The translations under genes were made by a program, and so were the position numbers. Below the pieces are notes generated by a model that saw nothing but the letters and a program-made list of their open reading frames with translations, was not told the DNA's origin and did no database searches. This document shows positions 61,231 to 64,000 of a DNA stretch of 64,000 nucleotides, piece after piece. Source of the stretch: Pseudarthrobacter sulfonivorans (lineage in GTDB: Bacteria; Actinomycetota; Actinomycetes; Actinomycetales; Micrococcaceae); the NCBI RefSeq assembly GCF_024391045.1, contig NZ_JANFCZ010000005.1:113931-177930 (forward strand). Reading direction: 5' to 3'. Each line of letters begins with the position of its first letter. Position 1 is the first letter of the stretch.

Positions 61231-63377
61231 CAGCGTCCTTCCAGCTTGTTGCGTTCAGCCAGTCTGGCGTCGCGTTCGGCCAATTTGGCAAACATATCGT
61301 TGTAAGCAGTGAGATCGGCGTCGTTATTCCTGTCCGCTGCGCGATCGGTGCGGCGGGTCTCCCGTTCATCGGACCTGGACCACATGATGGCGACGCCAAT
61401 GGCCACCAGCAGTGTGGGTACTTCCCCGATGCCCCACGTCACTGCGCCTCCCAGTTGCTGGTCGACGAGGGCGGAAGGACCCCAGGGGCGGCCAAGGTTG
61501 CCGAAGTAGTCCGCCGCCAGCAGGCCGGTGCCGCCCATGATCGTGACGCCGAAGAAGGCGTGGAAGGCCATGGTGGCCAGCAGGAGGAGCAGGCGCAGGG
61601 GGTACGGTGCGCGGCGCGGCAGCGGGTCCGTGCCGATCATGCTCAGCACGAAGATGTAACCGGTGAGCAGGAAGTGCAGGTTCATCAGCTCGTGGCCCAC
61701 ATGCTCCCGCATCGCAAAACCGAACGCGTCCGAGAAGTAGAACAGCACAATCGAGCCGGCGAAGTTGGCTGCGGCAAACAGGGGGTGCGTGACCACCTGG
61801 GAGAACTTGGAGTGCACAAAAATCAGCACCCACTCACGCAGTCCCCTGGAACCGTCGGAACGGGCGGGCAGGGCCCGCAGAGCGAGCGTCACCGGCGCGC
61901 CCAGCACCAAGAAGAGCGGCGCCACCATGGTCAGCGCCATGTGGCCCACCATGTGGGCGGAGAACAGCACCATGCCGTAGACCGTCGGCGGGCCGGAGGT
62001 GATGTAGGTCAGCGCCAGGAGTCCCACCACCCAGTTCACGGAACGGAACCACTGCCATTTGTCGCCGCGGCGCCGGACCTTGGCCACGCCGAGGAAATAG
62101 GCCACCAGCGCGAAACCCACGACGGCCACCCAGAGCCAGTCGGGGCGCCACTCCGTCAGCCAGCGCTCCGGGGTCAGTTCAGGCGGCAGTTCGTAACCGG
62201 AGAGGATGAATGCCGGCGATGCGTCGGGCGCGAAGGTGGTGGGCGCGGGCGGCGCTGAGCGGCTCAGGGCGACGGCCACCCCGGAGGTGGCGCCCATGAT
62301 CAGGAGTTCCGCGCTGACCAGTTGCCACAGCACGCGGCGGGAGGACAGCGCCGCGCCCTTCCGGCCCAGCTGAGGGATCACCCACTGCCGGTGCATAAAA
62401 CCGATTCCGCCGAGGACCACTGTGGCCGCCGTCTTGGCCAGGATGAGCTGGCCATAGGCGGAGCCGAAAAGGTCAGTCCAGTTGGTGACACGGATGCTGG
62501 CGTTAATGACGCCGGAGGCGAAGACCAGCACAAAGGCAAAACCGGCCAGCGCCGAAAACCGGCGCAGGGTGGGTTCGGTGATGTCTGCCCCGGTACCCGG
62601 TTTCGGCCCCGCCAGGACGCCGGACAGCAGTGCCAGCAGGATGATGCCGCCCACCCAGATGCTGACGCCGACCAGGTGCAGGCCCAGGGAGTTGACGGCC
62701 GCTGAGTGGTCCGACGAACTTGAGGAGTGGCCGATCAGGGCGGCCGGCACCAGGCCGCCAAGTGCCAGGACCAGGGTGAGCGCGAGGCCGCCAAGGGATC
62801 TGACGCCGAACAGGGCAGTGGTCACCACGGCCCCGATGATGGTGACGGTCAGCCAGGCCCGCCCGGTGTCGATGTCGGTCATGAAGTACACGAGGGCGCG
62901 GGTGTACTCCGCATCCCCGGAAAGTGACTGGCCTGCGACGTCCGAATAGGTGAGGACCAGCACGGCGATCGCTGACAAGGTCCAGACGGCGCCCGCCGCG
63001 GCTGCCACGCCCAGCGCCCTGGTGAAGGCCGGGTGTTCCGGGGCGTCCGCATCGTTGGTCCGGGAGCGCGGGCCGGAGGTCCTGGGCAGGATGCCGACGG
63101 CGAAGATCAGCCCCCCGATGACCGTGGCCAGGGACACGTTATGGATGGCCTTGCTGATGGGCAGTCCCCAGCGGGCCAGCGCCCCGGGATCGGAAACCAC
63201 GCGGGCCGCTGCCGCGCCGGAGAACAGGAGGGCTGCAACGAGTCCCAGAATCAGGGCTGCGAGCCCCGCAAGCTGCCAGGGCCGGGAAACCCCCAGGGTA
63301 CCGGCACCCGGCGTTGTAGCACCCCTGCCAGAGGCCGGCTGGGGTGCTGTGGGACGGGACTTTGCTGCAGAAGGCAC
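61230..63377 (-). CDS. CopD-CtaG fusion, cytochrome oxidase copper-assembly membrane protein
   Basis: This membrane protein has 715 residues and about 14-16 helices. The N-terminal half is a CopD-like copper-resistance domain (LHLVGVSIWVGGIILLALL with its metal-binding His). The C-terminal half is a caa3-type oxidase assembly factor, CtaG/YppD type (FSAHMVGHMALTMVAPLFLVLGAP, HVGHELMNLHFLLTGYIF, AFHAFFGVTIM). The fusion is common in actinobacteria. It probably delivers copper to the terminal oxidase. It is coupled to a thioredoxin-fold protein, which fits reduction of copper-binding thiols. Confidence 0.9.
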   Translation of the reverse strand: MPSAAKSRPTAPQPASGRGATTPGAGTLGVSRPWQLAGLAALILGLVAALLFSGAAAARVVSDPGALARWGLPISKAIHNVSLATVIGGLIFAVGILPRTSGPRSRTNDADAPEHPAFTRALGVAAAAGAVWTLSAIAVLVLTYSDVAGQSLSGDAEYTRALVYFMTDIDTGRAWLTVTIIGAVVTTALFGVRSLGGLALTLVLALGGLVPAALIGHSSSSSDHSAAVNSLGLHLVGVSIWVGGIILLALLSGVLAGPKPGTGADITEPTLRRFSALAGFAFVLVFASGVINASIRVTNWTDLFGSAYGQLILAKTAATVVLGGIGFMHRQWVIPQLGRKGAALSSRRVLWQLVSAELLIMGATSGVAVALSRSAPPAPTTFAPDASPAFILSGYELPPELTPERWLTEWRPDWLWVAVVGFALVAYFLGVAKVRRRGDKWQWFRSVNWVVGLLALTYITSGPPTVYGMVLFSAHMVGHMALTMVAPLFLVLGAPVTLALRALPARSDGSRGLREWVLIFVHSKFSQVVTHPLFAAANFAGSIVLFYFSDAFGFAMREHVGHELMNLHFLLTGYIFVLSMIGTDPLPRRAPYPLRLLLLLATMAFHAFFGVTIMGGTGLLAADYFGNLGRPWGPSALVDQQLGGAVTWGIGEVPTLLVAIGVAIMWSRSDERETRRTDRAADRNNDADLTAYNDMFAKLAERDARLAERNKLEGR

Positions 63378-63434
63378 CTATCCATTGTCCGCTACCTGCG
63401 CCGAGGCGCCGAATCGGCGTTGCAGGGCGCAACG

Positions 63435-63470
63435 CAGAGGAGCGGTACCCGTGCGGGTACCGCTCCTCTG
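63435..63470 (-). terminator. Terminator of the HU gene
   Basis: CAGAGGAGCGGTACCCG (63435-63451) and its exact complement (63454-63470) form a 17-bp stem with a two-base loop, 17 bases after the HU stop. This is the longest perfect hairpin in the window. Confidence 0.8.
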
Positions 63471-63486
63471 GCTGGTGCTGGGAAGA

Positions 63487-63774
63487 CTACTTCTTCTTGG
63501 CGACCGCAGCCTTCAGCTTGGAGCCGGCGGTCAGCTTGACGCTGTGGCCTGCCGCGATCTGGATGGTTTCGCCCGTCTGCGGGTTGCGGCCGGTGCGAGC
63601 TGCACGGTCGGTGCGCTCGACTGCGAGCCAGCCCGGGATGGTGATCTTCTCGCCCGCGGCGACGGACGTCTCGAAAACCTCGAACAGTGCGTCGAGGACG
63701 GAGTTGACGGCTGCCTGGCTGGTGCCGGCCTTACCTGCTACCTCTGAAACAAGTTCACTACGGTTCTTAGCCAT
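63487..63774 (-). CDS. HU-family DNA-binding protein
   Basis: This is a nucleoid protein of 95 residues that bends DNA as a dimer. MAKNRSELVSEVAGKAG is the helical dimer part and RTDRAARTGRNPQTGETIQI the beta-arm that grips the minor groove. A short Lys-rich tail (KLKAAVAKKK) ends it; the long Lys/Ala tail of mycobacterial HupB is missing. It stands alone with its own terminator. The 32-bp repeats begin 180 bases upstream. Confidence 0.95.
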   Translation of the reverse strand: MAKNRSELVSEVAGKAGTSQAAVNSVLDALFEVFETSVAAGEKITIPGWLAVERTDRAARTGRNPQTGETIQIAAGHSVKLTAGSKLKAAVAKKK

Positions 63775-63953
63775 TGATGTCCTCCTGGACGGTCACGATT
63801 TCTGGAGCCTGAACGCGGCATGCGTGCAAGCCACTGTTCGAAAACTTACCAGCTTGGGCCCGCGAGGTCCGCAAATTCCGCGTGTTTCCGCGACTTTTTG
63901 ACTTAAATCACGGGATTTCCGGGCTTTTGCGGGGGAATTGCGCCCATAGCGGA

Positions 63954-64000
63954 CGCTCTCTCAGTTACTGCAGGTTTCCGGGGGACGCTCTCGCGGTTGT
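63954..64000 (+). repeat. 32-bp tandem repeat, second locus (cut by window edge)
   Basis: CGCTCTCTCAG starts at 63954 and CGCTCTCGCGG at 63986, exactly 32 bp apart, with CTGCAGGTTTCC in the same place as the core of the units at 2721-2946. The array runs off the right edge. Confidence 0.7.

Noticed and set aside
1..64000. tRNA, rRNA, insertion sequence, prophage or integrase features
   Set aside because: The intergenic gaps are short and explained by promoters, terminators and repeats; no tRNA cloverleaf, rRNA-like stretch or transposase/integrase motif was recognised by reading.

Overview
The window is high-GC, gene-dense DNA that looks like the chromosome of a Gram-positive actinobacterium, most likely a soil Arthrobacter or Pseudarthrobacter relative. 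I infer this from gene content and protein style: PutA without a DNA-binding domain, a CUT1 sugar transporter without its own ATPase, a MDMPI/DinB-type protein typical of mycothiol users, a LAL-type LuxR regulator next to benABCD, and a CopD-CtaG fusion. No rRNA, tRNA, CRISPR array, prophage or insertion sequence was seen. About 47 protein genes are supported, one of them cut by the left edge.

Layout. 1-5.5 kb: proline catabolism (putA, partial), an APC amino-acid permease and a divergent LysR regulator; putA and the permease share an almost identical upstream element. 5.6-9.9 kb: panD, an AEC transporter, a sarcosine-oxidase-like flavoenzyme and a DHA2 efflux pump. 9.9-12.6 kb: a GH15 trehalase-like enzyme fused to a TPP domain whose catalytic aspartates are missing. 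12.8-22.6 kb: a galactoside operon (ABC importer, GH42 beta-galactosidase, DeoR regulator, GH36 alpha-galactosidase, galT) behind a promoter with a perfect CRP-type site. 22.6-26.4 kb: DUF808 membrane protein, LLM flavoenzyme, aldo/keto reductase, DJ-1/PfpI protein. 26.5-28.9 kb: a secreted coiled-coil rod built from 22 repeats of 28 residues. 29.2-41.2 kb: an amino-acid-type ABC importer with two related binding proteins, two NtaA/SnaA-type monooxygenases, a DUF1684 protein and a divergent FAD-protein/GNAT fusion, interrupted by a MarR/Bcr efflux pair. The gene set resembles Bacillus clusters that acquire sulfur from S-substituted cysteines through N-acetylation. 41.2-56.2 kb: the benzoate/catechol region (AAHS transporter, LysR-catB-catC, LAL regulator, benDCBA, catA, benE), with a second CRP-type site in the benA/catA divergent promoter. 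56.2-63.8 kb: a HerA-like ATPase, a membrane-anchored protein of unknown function, a thioredoxin-NHL protein, CopD-CtaG and HU.

How it works together. The benzoate route is nearly complete to 3-oxoadipate enol-lactone: BenK-like and BenE uptake, BenABC dioxygenation, BenD to catechol, CatA, CatB, CatC. CatD and the thiolase steps are not here. The galactoside operon imports and cleaves galactosides and begins the Leloir pathway, but galK, galE and the transporter ATPase must be elsewhere. BenC carries an extra C-terminal GntR-type FCD ligand-binding domain. A 32-bp tandem repeat family occurs at both ends of the window, once as converging arrays between putA and the permease and once upstream of HU.
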